DNA from: Polytrichum commune
Lineage: Eukaryota; Streptophyta; Polytrichopsida; Polytrichales; Polytrichaceae
Assembly: GCA_950295325.1 (NCBI GenBank)
Contig: OX485803.1
Span: 46,827,554-46,891,553, forward strand
Reading direction: 5' to 3'
DNA: 64,000 nucleotides
Position numbers and translations under genes: made by a program. Each line of letters begins with the position of its first letter. The first letter of the stretch is position 1. The notes under the pieces were generated by a model, which did no database searches, had not been told where the DNA came from, and saw only the letters and a list, made by a program, of their open reading frames with translations. Positions 32,180 through 44,888 of this stretch are shown here, in pieces.

Positions 32180-32715
32180 TTAAACAATTTAATGTAGTTT
32201 GCTAGGTAAATTGGTGAGGCATGACTAGCTATTGGGCCATCTGCAATGTTATGAAAGCCTTTTTTCCTAGATTAGTGCAATTTTCTCAACCACCTCAGGA
32301 AGAGGAGTGGGAGAAAGGGAATCATCACATGCAAGCGTACCTCTCATTCATCCAACATAAAAACTTAACCCCCTATAGGTTTGTGGCCGTATCATTTAAA
32401 ATGGCTTGGACTAGACTAATCCAGGGTGTATAAAACTAATTCTAGTGTTGAATCACAAATAAAAACATTAGGGTTTCATACTATTTCAAGGCTTTACGTA
32501 AGATGAATGAGAGGTATGCATTTGATTGGTGTAGCAAGAGAGAGGCAAATGACATGATTTTGTTTTTGTAGTAGTTCTCTAGAGAGAGGGAATTAATGCA
32601 TACTTGTTAGGTAGGGAGAATGAATGGCATCTACAGTAGATGTGCCTAATTCAATAACTCATCTTAATGGACACTAGCCCATGATTTGAGTGGTGCAATG
32701 AATGGAGAGAAAATT

Positions 32716-32858
32716 GACATTACTTAGCTAATGAGTTGTGTTTCATGGGCCTAGTAGTAGATTCAAAAATAAAGACTCCGGATGCCGGAATCCCATTGCC
32801 TCAGACATAATTAAGAGTCAAGGCAACTGAACACAACTCATTAGCTAAGAAATGTTAT
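32716..32858. mobile_element. Small foldback element, 143 bp
   Basis: TGACATTACTTAGCTAATGA at the left pairs with TCATTAGCTAAGAAATGTTA at the right; arms of about 28 bp. Confidence 0.7.
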
Positions 32859-33069
32859 GTGGCTCAACATGGTTGCTATCATCAATTCTTTATTATTAAC
32901 CATTTATTCATTGAAATGTTTATGTTATTCTTTGAAATTTAAATATATTATATTTTCCAAAATATTCTTTTGTTCATTTCCTAGAGTTTCAATTTTCAAC
33001 TGGTAATTTGGGAAAACAACTTGATTGACTTGCAACTAGTAGCCGGTTCTCCACATTCAACTCAGTAGT

Positions 33070-33388
33070 GAATGGTTGGGTGTGGATCTAAAAACAGGCA
33101 CCAAAAAGACATGTGTTGAAAAGAGATTGGACCACGTGCTCAATATTTGGTAACTACTCTAGCATAATAGTCAACCTAATTGGGGAGACTTATATGATCC
33201 TTTAATAATTTGGAGAATATTCACTTTGACAATGATTAGGATACTCATACAAGGTTTGAAATTTAGGAGGAAAGTGGCTACAGGCACAATTTGGATTCGC
33301 TAATTATCTCACACTACTTTGTGTATTTTATATTATATGAGAAGTGGGTGCAAAGAGAAAAATGTCCACTTAGGACATGCTTACCTTA
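33070..33388 (-). mobile_element. MITE family R400 copy, left end lost
   Basis: Starts inside the family (GGTTGGGTGTGGATC) and ends at CATGCTTACCTTAT. Confidence 0.7.
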
Positions 33389-34269
33389 TGTAGTTTCAAG
33401 TCAACTGGCTGACACGGTAGCGACCCAGAAGGAAAAACTGATTATTTAACATGATTATTCCACACTTGGTCAAGGCCATGTTCAATGCAACGCAGAAATT
33501 AGCTCTTAACACTGGAAATGTTGAACCAGACATCACTCTACACTAGTACATGTATCCCTAAGCTCTACTGTTCTAAATCACACTCTCAGATTCACCCTGA
33601 AAGATTTGATTATCAGGGATTGACTTATGCGCATATGGTTACAAGGACATTTTAATTTATTTAGAGATTATCATTTAGAGTTTCTGTCAATTAGTAGATT
33701 CTTTCTGATACGCATGAAGAATCCTTGCCATTCTAGTGCAACCAACGTGTAGGATACATCTAAGGCAGAATAAACAACCATCATCAGATTTCCAGTGGTT
33801 CAAACCTCAAAAGCACTTTAGGAGTTAAACAAATAAACTCAAATATCATATAAAATAATACAAAAAGTCAATCTTTAGTGACAAGAACATTTTTTTTTCA
33901 GAACAATGTAATGTGTCGTAAGCTATAACAAAAAAGGAAAAACTCCTAATGGTCAAACTCTGTATGAGAGATTGTGTAGGCTTTGATGCGCATAAAACTC
34001 CTTTTGCTTGTTGGCTATGGCTTTCTCTTGATGAAGGGAATCTGTTTTAAGTCATCCTTGTCACCTACGACTGGTCTGAGTCCTACTTCAGTCTGCAATT
34101 GAGGTTTCTCAACAACTATTTCAAGATCGAATTGCAAAACCTTGGATGAAAAGCTACCAAATTTAGCAATTCTATGCGCAGAAAAAACACCCGTCACTGT
34201 AATCTCGTGAGGGGAAGGCTTGAAAAGTGCGGAAGCTTGTTTGGGCAGAGAGGTTCAGAAAAATAAGAA

Positions 34270-37200
34270 CTAAGTTGCCGCTGCCGGCTTGGGAGTTGAA
34301 GTTGGCACAGAGGTGTCTGGCACCACTTGCATACCTTTCAAGTCCAGTAGAGCCCGATCTTTCAGCTTTGGGTCGAACCGCAACACGTCTGTGCAATTTC
34401 GTTGCTTGAACATTATTTCCAGCTCTTTCTGAACTCTCCTTGCGACATTTTTGAGTACTTTGGCTGTTGGTGGCCCTGGTGCGGCGTCTTCCAGCAGTGC
34501 CCTCTCTGCATCTGCACAACAGAGAAGGAGTTCCTCAGGCCAAAAATCAGATGGCAATGCCAGAACAGTAAAGACCCCAACTCGCTCAAGATCCTGAGAA
34601 GAGATATATTTCTATTCTAGGATATAAGGTGATAGCCAGTGTTGGTCTGGTTTATAGGTGAATGCATAGCGTCAATAATCAACATCAAGAATGGTAATAA
34701 AGAACCTACCCATGGGTATCAAAATTTGAACACCAGCCAAATGTTGATATTTGGTGGGCATCTCAATTTGAAAATCTTTGTATACCCAAGTTAGTATTTG
34801 GGTCAATACCATTCTAACACCACATTGAGACTAGGAAACTTTTGCCTATGTATGAAGGTTCTTGCATGGTACATAAACCCAGATGATATAGAAATCAGAA
34901 TACTGTCAAATATCCATATCCTACTGGTATCAAAAAAATTGTGAAATCCTCATTATGGATACCCGAATGGTATAAAAAAAGACAATACCAGACCAACACT
35001 GGTAATAACAAGATCTAACGAAGGTCCACACCAATGTTGAACTACTGTAGTATATAGGTGAAAGGATGGTACCAATGCTAAATCTCAATACTAGTAGGGT
35101 ACTGGTGTCAGAGAACCTGCCTACCCTGTATCCAGATTGTAAAACTAGGCAGACACTGATATTTGGTGGGTATCACAAGATGAGAGAACCTTTGTATATC
35201 CAAGTTGTTATTTGGATCAAAACCATCCTAAAACCATGTTTATACTAAAGTAATTTTACCTAGTTATGAAGGCTCTTGTATGGTCTATAAACCCGAATGG
35301 AACAAAAAAATATATATCCTCAAATACTCATACCCTTCTGGTGTCAAAGAATATAAAATCATCAATAAATATATTTATATTTATATGCATGCCCAATTGG
35401 TTTAAAAAAAGAAGTGATCTCAGTCTAACACAGGTTCTCACCAGTCATCAGAGGTTTGCAGTCCAGAGCATTCTCCCAAACATTTTGCATTTCACCATTG
35501 TCGTTGCCAATTGGTACAGATCCGTATTCTGAGATCCACTGGTCACGAGTGCCTTCAAGTAGGGCACGACTGGGTCGCGTGACATGCATAACCTTCACAT
35601 AATGACACTGGAGGGGCCTTCTTGCAAAATGTAACCTCATACTTTGGTACACCTGTTTGACGTCATTGAATACCAGTGTCAAATTGCACGTCATTATTAA
35701 CCATTACAAAACAAATGTACCTACCGTTAGAGTAAAACTCATCACCTTTTTATAGTCTAGAATCATAAGTTAGCCACACTATACATCTGATTTAGTGTGG
35801 CCCACACTGTTCATCCTTGATCCACACTAATTGTCCTGCAAGCACTGGGTGGCCACTAGAGAGGGTGTCATATGACAAGTCATGAAGACCACTCTGACTA
35901 ACATGCCACAAATTTTTTGATGCCACACTATATCAGATGTTTGATATACTCAACCTAACTGAGGTAATGACATTCTTGGCCAAAATCCATATTATCTGAA
36001 TTCCAAAGACCCAAAAGCATTCGGGTGGACATCCACTCAAATTGATGCAATGAGTAATAATCAAGGGAGTAGGGATCTACTCACTTGTCGTGAGACACCG
36101 ATGTAGCAAAGGTTTTTGTTCTCGTCATAAATAGCATACAGACTGGCCTTGACACCAGGCTGGGTGAGGTCTGTGATATGACCATCCTCCGTCAAATACG
36201 GATAAAACTCAAGATTAGTTAATGGTACTGACTCGCCTGTCCCTTGAGCAGATTGCCTTCGCAGTGCATCTTGCTTTCTTCTATACTCTTCTTGTGCCTG
36301 CAAGTCATCTGACCTGATCAATATTTTCCATCCCAATAGTGCTTGAGCAGTTAAAGTTATCCTGGAATTCAACATAACTTTTGGTCGGGAGTTGGTTGTT
36401 TCCCATACAACATCTTCCATGTTCGATAAGTTTTTGGTTCATGCTTGGAGATAGTAGTGTGGAGGTTTGAACAAAGAACATCCTATATAGGTTCATGGAG
36501 GGTTCAAACTCATTATGGCTTTACCATGAGGTGCTAAAATGAGTTTGACCCTCACTGAACTGAACATAAATAGGTTACTCTACATTTTAGTTCAAAGACT
36601 ACGTTCAAGCATGCACTATAAGTGCAAAGAAACTATGGATCTTATAAGCACAAAAACCAATGGAAAATCATAGGGGATCAACTCCTGACACATTTTCCCA
36701 TTGAAAAAAGTCACAGTGTGTGAAATAGATAATTCTATTGTTCTCAGAATCGATGCCTTCACTAAGTACATGCAACTGGGTGTTGCTCCCTAAACTACAC
36801 TTCACCCAAATGAGCCTGATTCTGAAGCCTTCTAAATCAGAATACCTATTTGATTCATACCACCTATCAAGATGATGTAGAATCGAAGCAGTTCCGTCAG
36901 TGCTGGTGTCAGGAAATCATGGACAACACGTCTGGGTCTTACTATGAAATTACCTGAAGAGTGGCCTGGCGAGTCTTCTCCTGATGTTCATCAGCTGCTG
37001 CAAGCTTCTGCTTCCACTTTGGTTCTACAATTAGTTCGCCCTTTAGAAGAAGTATTTTGAACGGGAGTGCCACAAATTTCAAAAGGATGACTCAAACGTT
37101 TACTGAATTTCTTTGTGTATGTAATGGGTTCAGATCAACGCAAAGAAAACTCTTTTCTAAGAGCACCCGACAATCTCTCCTACAAACTCCTACAGACTGT

Positions 37201-37998
37201 GAGGGTACGCCATGTAAATTCCTACCTCCAAACTCAGAATCTGAACAGAAGCAAATCAAGAAAACCCTTACCTGCTGAAGAGGCAACAATTGCAATCTGC
37301 AACCTTTGAGAAGATTTTAAATCTCCTTGAGTGATCTTGCAAACAAGCTCCTCTCTGCAATTCATCCACACTCCATCATTACTCTTACAAACATCCCAAG
37401 CATTGTCATCCGTAGAGGACAGGGATACATCGTCATTGTAAACCTGGTACCGTAACTGCTTAATAATTCGGCTTACATAGAATAATTATCCTTTCAAAAA
37501 TCCACATGGCAGCATTACATTGCCTGAGACCTCCAAATCCCATGTGGATATTGCAGAAAAGATGAACCAGGAAACCACCTTACGGTATTAGAACCTAAAC
37601 CCTTCACTCGCCCCTAGGTACAAAACGCTGGGAACACAGAATTAGGTCAAGACATTGCAAGAGAATTCCTTCCATCATCGAGTCCTGGGCGGAAATTATA
37701 TTCATCACACATAATTTTTTGCTTTCTTTGATATGATGCAATTGAAACACAAAGAGGAAGAGACGTAAACCCTGGCTATGGAGTTGAACTGTCACATTAC
37801 ATTCGAGGGTTTTACACAGCACACACATACCCACCAACCAAATTGTCAAGAGATGGGTTTGATGCAAAAGGATGGGGAAGACAGGAACCTTACCCAAACC
37901 AGGCCGGTCTGAGCGTAGACACCGAAACATTGGCCTTCACGACCGCCACACCACAGCTGATTGCAGCCATAGCCATAGCTCCTAAACCCAACCACCAT
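34270..37998 (-). CDS. GIY-YIG-fold domain protein, about 359 aa
   Basis: Exons 37998-37894, 37443-37272, 37090-36954, 36297-36085, 35652-35442 and 34511-34270 add up in phase to 360 codons. Residues about 105-165 are a charged linker (LPFKILLLKGELIVEPKWK, then KTRQATLQAQEEYRRKQDAL, likely helical). The GIY-YIG region starts near 189 with SLYAIYDENKNLCYIGVSRQ, keeping Tyr192 and the YIG at 203-205, and continues through exon 5 (FARRPLQCHYVKV, ALLEGTRDQWISE, NVWENAL), where the Glu and Asn of the fold are plausible. The C-terminus (DAERALLEDAAPG...) is family-specific and may be helical. The role is unknown; similar proteins are, to my knowledge, organelle-type plant proteins. Weak points: the first exon has an unusual Cys/Gly-rich sequence (a second ATG in another frame would encode a transit-like peptide but does not fit the phase), and the 37090 acceptor (TTTGAG) has a poor pyrimidine tract. 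Confidence 0.78.
34636..35002. mobile_element. MITE R4, perfect 15-bp inverted ends, in GIY-YIG gene intron 5
   Basis: CCAGTGTTGGTCTGG at the left and CCAGACCAACACTGG at the right are exact complements. About 367 bp, followed immediately by a diverged second copy (about 35020-35437). Confidence 0.85.
35020..35437. mobile_element. MITE R4, second diverged direct copy
   Basis: It repeats the internal order of the neighbour (GATATTTGGTGGGTATC, CCAAGTTGTTATTTGGATCA, AAACCCGAATGG). Its ends (CCACACCAATGTTG and CAGTCTAACACAGG) are decayed. Confidence 0.75.
36322..36755. repeat. Dispersed repeat R5 in GIY-YIG gene intron 3
   Basis: It shares GGGAGTTGGTTGTTT and GTAGTGTGGAGGTTTGAA with 50366-50780 in intron 5 of the second sorting-nexin gene. 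Class unknown. Confidence 0.7.
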
Positions 37999-40515
37999 CA
38001 GTGTCACAAGTGATTGCAAAAAAAATTCAAAAAGAAAAAGAAAAAGAAAAAAAGAAAAAAAGAAAATCCTTTCTTTACACCGACGTGAATGTGAGTCCGT
38101 TTGCCCTACATATAATGCCCTTACAACTGACTGCACACCAAAACAGCAACAACAACAATCGCAACCCATCATGCAATTACTCCACAGAAACCAGCCGCCA
38201 CCTTGGAATCTCCGTCAACACCAGCAACCCATTCATGGTCAAACAAGAGAAACACTGGGAGGCCCAATTTCTTTGCCCAGGTGATTAAATTTGCGAGGTG
38301 AAAATCCTTACTAACTTACTTGCGATGGTTACGCTGGCCTGGCGATACCCAGTTCCGAAGTTAGCCGATGAGCATGACAATTGGAAAGAGGAAGCAGACA
38401 CTGTACTTTGGTTTGGTTTAGATACTTGTGTGTTGTTCACTACGCGGTGTGTAAGTTGTTGGCTTATCCACTTCGAAGGCTAGAAATTGAAGCCGAAGGC
38501 GGTGATTGGCTCATCCAGCTCATGACCTTCCTCGGTGGCACATTCCACCGGTTGAGTCTCGGATGCAAGTCGCAACCATTCTCTCTTATTATAAAGACCC
38601 ATCTCAACATGGCTTTACCAAATAGCCCAAGTCTTTCCTAAGAACAGGGTAAAGCTTTCTTGGTTATAGTGGAGGCACCCGGCTATTCTAGTGCACTTAC
38701 AAGAACTTGATGTGGAGATTTTCAAGTAGGTTTTATTTGAGTAGTTTTCACACAAGTTCATTATTTTATGTATTGAGCAATGACATGTTGGGTAAATTTT
38801 TGTCCCATCCGCAAATGCCTTACCACTCATATATCTTACCATTGGTTTTTGTTCATGGAGCTCCATGTGTCCTTGTAACTAAGACTACAAGCAAACAATC
38901 ACAAGGGCCAGAGGTGACACTTTTGAGGGTTCTATATTCTTGCCTCATCCCTAAGTAGTGATGGGAGTGTGGGTGCTTGAGGCTTTAAAGCTCTACTTTT
39001 AAACCATGCCATGTCTTTTGCCAACTAGGCTTTGGACTAGATAGAATTGATGGTATGAAGGCTGTGTTTTTAGAATGAGCTTTTAGCTAAGCTAAAGTCA
39101 AGTGGGAAGGGAGGAAAACTTAATTAAGTAGGCAACCCTTATTTGGTTTTTTTATTTTTTTACTAGGACACCTATATTTGAGTTGTAAGGTAGATGGGTC
39201 TTAAATGTTTACTTTTTCCAACTAGCCCACTTCTCCTAGGGTATGAAACACACGGTTACCTAGTACAAGATGATTAGCAAGCCAATTTGAATGATGAGGA
39301 TATGTGACCATTAAGAAAACTAGTCTAAAATAGAACAATTTCAGGTCAATACCAACATTTTTTGCAAATCAATGTTTTCCCCACTCCAATGAAAGTTAAT
39401 TTCTAATTTCAAAAATCAGAATAGAGACGCCGTCAACTTCCCCTCCTCAAAGTATTTGCAAGTAATATATCCCTATATATATATATTCACATAACAAAGA
39501 TTCTAAAGAGGTGCCACATCCTTGGGACAAGATTACATATTGGTCCCTCAAAACAAAGTAAAATCTTCACTCCCTCCCTCCCATCTTCTTCCCTTTCTTC
39601 TTGTGAGTTGTAATTCTTTCCTCCTCTCTCTCACTTCCTACTCTCACACTTCCTACCATATGCAATACTTGGGCTTTCCCTTGCCCCCATATGCATTGTG
39701 TTCAAGTAGGCTCTAAGTAAGAGCCAAGATTATGACTAGGAAAAAGTTCCAAGGAAAAAGCACAGGCTTGCAAGAAACGATGAAATTACAAGGAAACTAA
39801 AGAAAATGAAACCACTACAGTAATTGACACAGAAAATACTACATTGACGGCCTTGATTGTCCAATGCAACCATCAATGCAGTCCATAATCACAATTGCCT
39901 GAGGAATATGCACATGACCCAATAAGTCCCCACCCCAAATTCTCCTCGCCAAGGCAGCTCAAACTTCAATTTCATCTCTGAGCAGGGTACATTGAATGCA
40001 AATAGTGTAGGTAGGTAAGCCCCTATATAGGTGGGCCAAAAAGCAGATCTCTGGCATAAGAAGACCTATGAAATACTAGAACTTTGCCTTCTAATCCTCA
40101 GTGTAACAATAAACCATTTAGTTACTTACTGGGATTTATTGGAAGGGTCTAGTAAGTTGCTCACCAATGGGATCTTCTGTGCAAAATCCAAGCAACTATT
40201 TGTGCACATAAGTCAAGGCAATGTGATGATTTTGAGTCATAATTACAACCCTATGGAACGGTGGGAAACCACAGCCGAAACTGAAAGTGCTGTATTCCAA
40301 TACACAAGTCTCCTCAAATGGTGAATTGGTTACTAAAAGGAGACAGATATCACAGCCTACTCCTAATATGACCTCCGCCTGTGCCAACACAGTGACGACC
40401 TATTTCACTTGGTTTATTCAACTCCAGCCATTGCTAGCATAGATCTGAAATACATGAGGAGGTATTGATCCAATATGAAGTCCTTTTTAATGAAGGACGC
40501 CTAACAACACTGCAA
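37999..40515. other. Intergenic region between GIY-YIG and sorting-nexin genes
   Basis: An A/AAAAG-rich microsatellite (about 38018-38067) lies right upstream of the GIY-YIG gene. A truncated R400 copy is at 39186-39312, an AT microsatellite at about 39474-39490 and a pyrimidine-rich stretch at about 39565-39660. The last 100 bp resemble the sequence downstream of the second sorting-nexin gene (about 48880-48977) and are probably 3' UTR. No gene is called. Confidence 0.5.
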
Positions 40516-43500
40516 CTAATCGGGTGTTGAGAAGCCTGAAGAGGATGCTTCTGAAGAACGGTTTGACGATGAATTTGCCTCTTCCGCTGCTTTTGTCCAA
40601 ACATTTGCAATTTTCTTGGAGTATCCAACCTGCATCAACACAAGCAGCACAAAATGTTGAGAATAGAACGCAAAAAATGACAAGAGCTGAATACCACGAA
40701 TATGAAGGCAGACCTGTGCCATTCTAAACTGATATCTGAGCCAAAACCTACTAAGGTAGATGTGTGTTAGTCAGGTACTTTTCTCTCTGCCCCACGTCTC
40801 ATAGGATATGAAACATGGAATTAGTGAAAGATGATTGGCGAATTCAAGCCGTGCTCAGAGCAATTTGCCTCATAATTTTTGGAGCTCATATGAATATCTT
40901 ATTCATTCTCAAAGTGAAGATTCTCCTGCTCATTAAGTGGTCATATAGGTCCTCCCAATCATGTTGACTATTGAGCCTAGAATGGTTAACTTAATTTGAG
41001 CACAGTGTAATCTCTTTCAAAAACATGTCTTTTTGGTGTCCGTTCTTAGATTCACACCTAACTGCATACCGTTCAAGTATAGGTGTCCACATTATTGTTA
41101 TGTTTGATTTAGACATGTCTATCTTAAAATGATACAACACCCAGTGCATCATTGAATGCCTGAAAAGTAATCACCTACATTTGACTATAGAAGATACTAG
41201 GACCCTAGAAAGCAAAAGGGTTGCTCAAGACAAACCTGTGTCTGAACAAAACCATGTAACATGTTCATGAAGTCTCGTTGCCTCTCCTCATCAAAACGCT
41301 CAAGCTCTGACTTATTGTGCTCCTGCATGTGTAAATTACATGTCAATGCAATGCATTCATCCTCAAGCACATGCAACTTGCAGAAATAGATATTCGAAAT
41401 AAGCTGATGTTTGTTTACTCACTCAAGCATAAGATATAACTGAGGCAGAATTAAATCAACTCTCATAACCTTCCTTCAAAATATACATAATATCACACAA
41501 TATATACAATATCACAAGGTCCTCATACTCTCAAATAGGAGTAAGGATAATACTAAGGTAGATGGTTCTTATATAGTTACACTTTATGACTAGCCCACTT
41601 CTCCTAGGATATGAAACACGCGACTAGTACAAGATGGTTAGCAGATCCAAATTGAGGCCATGGCCACTTTCCTCATAAGTTTTGGAGCGCATATGAATAT
41701 CTTATTCATTATCGAAGCGAAAATTCTTGTGCTCGCTAAATGGTCATAAAGCTCCCCCCAACTATGTTGAATATAAGCCTAGAATGCTTACTCATGTTTT
41801 GGAACACACTTTGGAACATGTTTGGGAACATGTTCTGATCTCTTTTAAACACATGTCTTTTTGGTGTCTGTTCTTGGAGCCACACCAAACTACATCTTAT
41901 TATACATGTCCTAATAAGAAAAGTAACCAAACAAGAGTTGTCTTGAAAGGCTTTGGTCTTATATACCTTAATCTGTTCATACTCCTTCAGGGCAAGGTCA
42001 CGAGCTTCTTCAGTGACCTTCACTGCATCTTTCAGTTCGTCAACTTTGCGGTTCTGCGTTCTGCTGCCACCAAACACTTTGTTGGAGGAGGCTACTAACT
42101 TATCAATTCGCAAATTGCTTGCTGCTACATCTGACATGAGAGTCTGCACTGTCAGGAGTGCATTATTCCGATCTGCAAATGCTGTTTGCAAAGCCTGCAT
42201 CAAGCCCAGGTACTCGTGCAGTTCATCCTGCATACACATATTCATTTCCAATATGTCATTCATGTAAACCTAGAAACCTGTATGCTGTTGATGAATTTGA
42301 GTGGAAATTCAAGTGTGGATCAAAGAGAAGCACAACAACCCATGGGAACTCTGGGGTTGAGCCGTCTAAGGTCAGAATATAACTTGGATGAGTGACCTTC
42401 CTACCACTTGATTTCCGGTGCACCCTACCACACATAGTCCACCCAATCTTAGTGGGGGTATCAGCGTGAACCAGATATTTTCAACCAACCATGTGGGAAC
42501 CTAAAGGCTTGCCCTTCAGGGAGATAGGTGCGAACCAGCTAATCTGGGCCCTTCCAAGGTGTTCACCTGTGAATGGAGGCAATAGTCTCCAGGGCCCTCT
42601 AACTCTTGTAATGCCTGTTTCGAGATTACATAGACTTAGACCAACTCGAAAATAAAAGAACACCATAATTCATGCCGGTGGCAACATTGAAGCCGTCATT
42701 CTTTCTTAGCACATGAATGGCTTCAACACAGAAGACAGAATATAGAATGACAACCACTGTATCCTCATGGTCTCAACAGTTTATCTGTGTCTGCTAGAGT
42801 GACCATTACACATTATTTTCCTCTTCAATGTGACGTACATACATTGCTCCTTTGAATGTTCAAAATTGGAAAGAGATATCTCGGTCCTAGCTGGACATAT
42901 TGATCAGATCAGGCAATAAGAGTTTTCAACCATGAAGAGAGATAAATGGAAAGGGCTACTAACCAAGTGCTTCACAGACAATGAATTCGACTCCCGGTAG
43001 AAGCGGCTGGCTTTGACAGCAGCAGTAGCTGTGCGTTTTGCGTCCGCAGAAAAAACACGTTGACAAGGCGAAATTGTCTTATCTTTCTCATACTTGGCCA
43101 GCTTGATGAAGGCTAGACCCAACTCCCCCATAACATCCCCCACTTCTTGTTGCGCCTTTACAAGTGCCTCAGCCTGCATCAATCTCAACAGTTCATATGA
43201 CTCCAAGGTTTTTGTGGGTTGTCCCAATAAAATTTCAGGTGCCAACAGAAGGTGAGCTCATTCCATGATGCAGAAGAAAATAAAGCCTTCATTTCAAGGC
43301 TAGCTACATTGAGGAGTTTCCTTGCATATTGGACATGATTCATGGACCATTTAATAGGATACAAGAAGGTTAATCATTTCCAAGATCTTCCATCACTGTA
43401 TGTCCCAATCTCTCTCAGTCTATGATTTATTGATAACCCAGAATAGATCTTTGTTTGATTAAGACAAACAAACAGTTCATGCCAGCAAGTAATATAATTT

Positions 43501-44888
43501 TTTACCTGTTGAGATGCATTACTCAGTTGAAGTTCAAGGTCATGCAATTTCTCCTTCTTCTCCAAAAACTCCTTGTCTTCTTCCATAATGGCAGGCTTGG
43601 TGCTTCCCCACTCATTTGTAACTGACTGCTTCAACTCCTTGAACATGCGGAGCAGATCACGACCTCCTTTTGCAGGTTGCACAGCTTCTTGAGGGGTTAT
43701 CATTGCACTGCCTTCTCCAAAAAGCTGCCGTGGAAGTTTCACAGCCCCATCCAGCATCCTGGATGCCATGTCGGTAGTTGGTTGCAGAGGCAACTTTCCC
43801 TGTATGTCAAGATTTCTGCATAATTTAGCACACAGGATAGAAATAAACATTCCTGCCAAAAACCCTGACCACTAATTACTCAGAACCTGTGACTAAGGCC
43901 CTTTACCTTCCAATAAAATACAATTGCTGCCTTATATAAGCCTTGGACCACAAATTTAGTACCTAAGTCCAACACTTTGCATTCACTCAAATTTCAGCAA
44001 AAAGAATTCCATGCACCTACTCTGTCCACTCTGCACACAAAACTGTTTCAAACAAGACAGAAAACTAACTTCAAGTGATCATACCCTGATGATGTCCCAA
44101 TTCCTTACCTCAGTTTGAAGGAATTTTCGGAGCTCGTCACTGTGCCGGAGAACATGGTGTGTAGCCAATCTGCCAAGGTACTTCTCCAATGCTAATCTTC
44201 GTTGTTCGATAAATTCCACCTTCTGCATCACTTGGCTCTCCACAACATTTTTGTCAGGTCGAGGTGGGATGAAGTACCCTCTGTAATGCTCGGCTAGTCG
44301 GTCAGCTAAAGTCACCACATCTTTAAACCGCCTCCTCACACTGAACTCCGAGGCGCCATAGGATACCATGTTGGTATGGGTTATGATTCTGTAAGTCACA
44401 TAAGAAGTTCCTCCTGGCACTAAAGAACCCCCCGGCTCCTGCACCGTCTGGGGATCCAACACTCTCACAGTCAAAGCCTCCGAGGACGACAACCTAGGGG
44501 ATGACGAGGAGAAGGAGGACGAAGAGGGATGGGCAGCACCCACGTCTCGATTATTACTGCTCCCGTTCGCAGCAGTATCCCCCCCCATGTAAGGTGAGAA
44601 AATCGCATCCGCATATGACGGCGGCTCGATCATGGTATCTCTGAAGCTGTTACTTCGGCCCGCAGCATCCTGGAACGGTTTCCTAAAACTGTTGATAATA
44701 GGTGGCTCGGGTTTTGTGGCCAGGGGATGAGACTCCTGTAGGGTTGAGTTCCCACTCGACATGGCACTTCGGTAATCACTCGTGGAAAAAAATGAGTGGG
44801 GATCATCTTCTAATGCCAAACTTTCCATCACATCCGTGGACGTGTAAAGCCGCGCCTGCTGCGCATCGTCCTCCTCAGAGCCCATCAT
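40516..44888 (-). CDS. SNX2: Sorting nexin, SNX2-type PX-BAR protein, copy A, 581 aa
   Basis: Exons 44888-44109, 43799-43506, 43173-42964, 42227-41967, 41322-41236 and 40629-40516, all phase 0, give 582 codons, close to Arabidopsis SNX2a/b. Residues 1-137 are an acidic, Ser-rich, probably disordered leader. The PX domain is about 139-258: SVRRRFKDV (185-188 is the phosphoinositide-binding RRRF), PPRPDK (208-213), RRLALEKYL. Exons 3-6 encode the Vps5-type BAR coiled-coil domain (about 330-570; KASRFYRESNSL, DELHEYLGLMQALQTAF, ERFDEERQRDFMNML). Family role: PX-BAR sorting nexins bind PI3P on endosomes and, as SNX1/SNX2 dimers, work with retromer in vacuolar-receptor and auxin-carrier recycling. 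Tandem paralogue at 48978-54213. Apparently intact. Confidence 0.95.
40752..41126 (+). mobile_element. MITE family R400 copy in SNX2-A intron 5
   Basis: Near-complete, TAAGGTAGATGTGTG to GACATGTCTATCTTA. Confidence 0.8.
41554..41940 (+). mobile_element. MITE family R400 copy in SNX2-A intron 4
   Basis: Starts TAAGGTAGATGG. The right end is decayed and stops about 27 bp short of exon 4, so the insertion lies very close to the donor site. Confidence 0.75.

Larger units (their letters stand above)
32180..34269. other. Intergenic region with small repeats
   Basis: Holds an R400 end fragment at about 32634-32700, a 143-bp foldback element (32716-32858, arms CTTAGCTAATGAGTTGTGTT and complement) and an R400 copy (33070-33388). 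No gene is seen; the last few hundred bases should include the 3' UTR of the gene ending at 34270. Confidence 0.5.

Noticed and set aside
37900-37970. Alternative first exon of the GIY-YIG gene encoding MAMAAISCG..., a transit-like peptide
   Set aside because: It looks attractive as a targeting peptide, but its frame at the donor does not match the next exon; kept only as a caution on the N-terminus.
34270-37998. Intron-homing GIY-YIG endonuclease
   Set aside because: The gene has six spliced exons and plant-type N- and C-terminal extensions, and does not lie inside an intron of a host gene.
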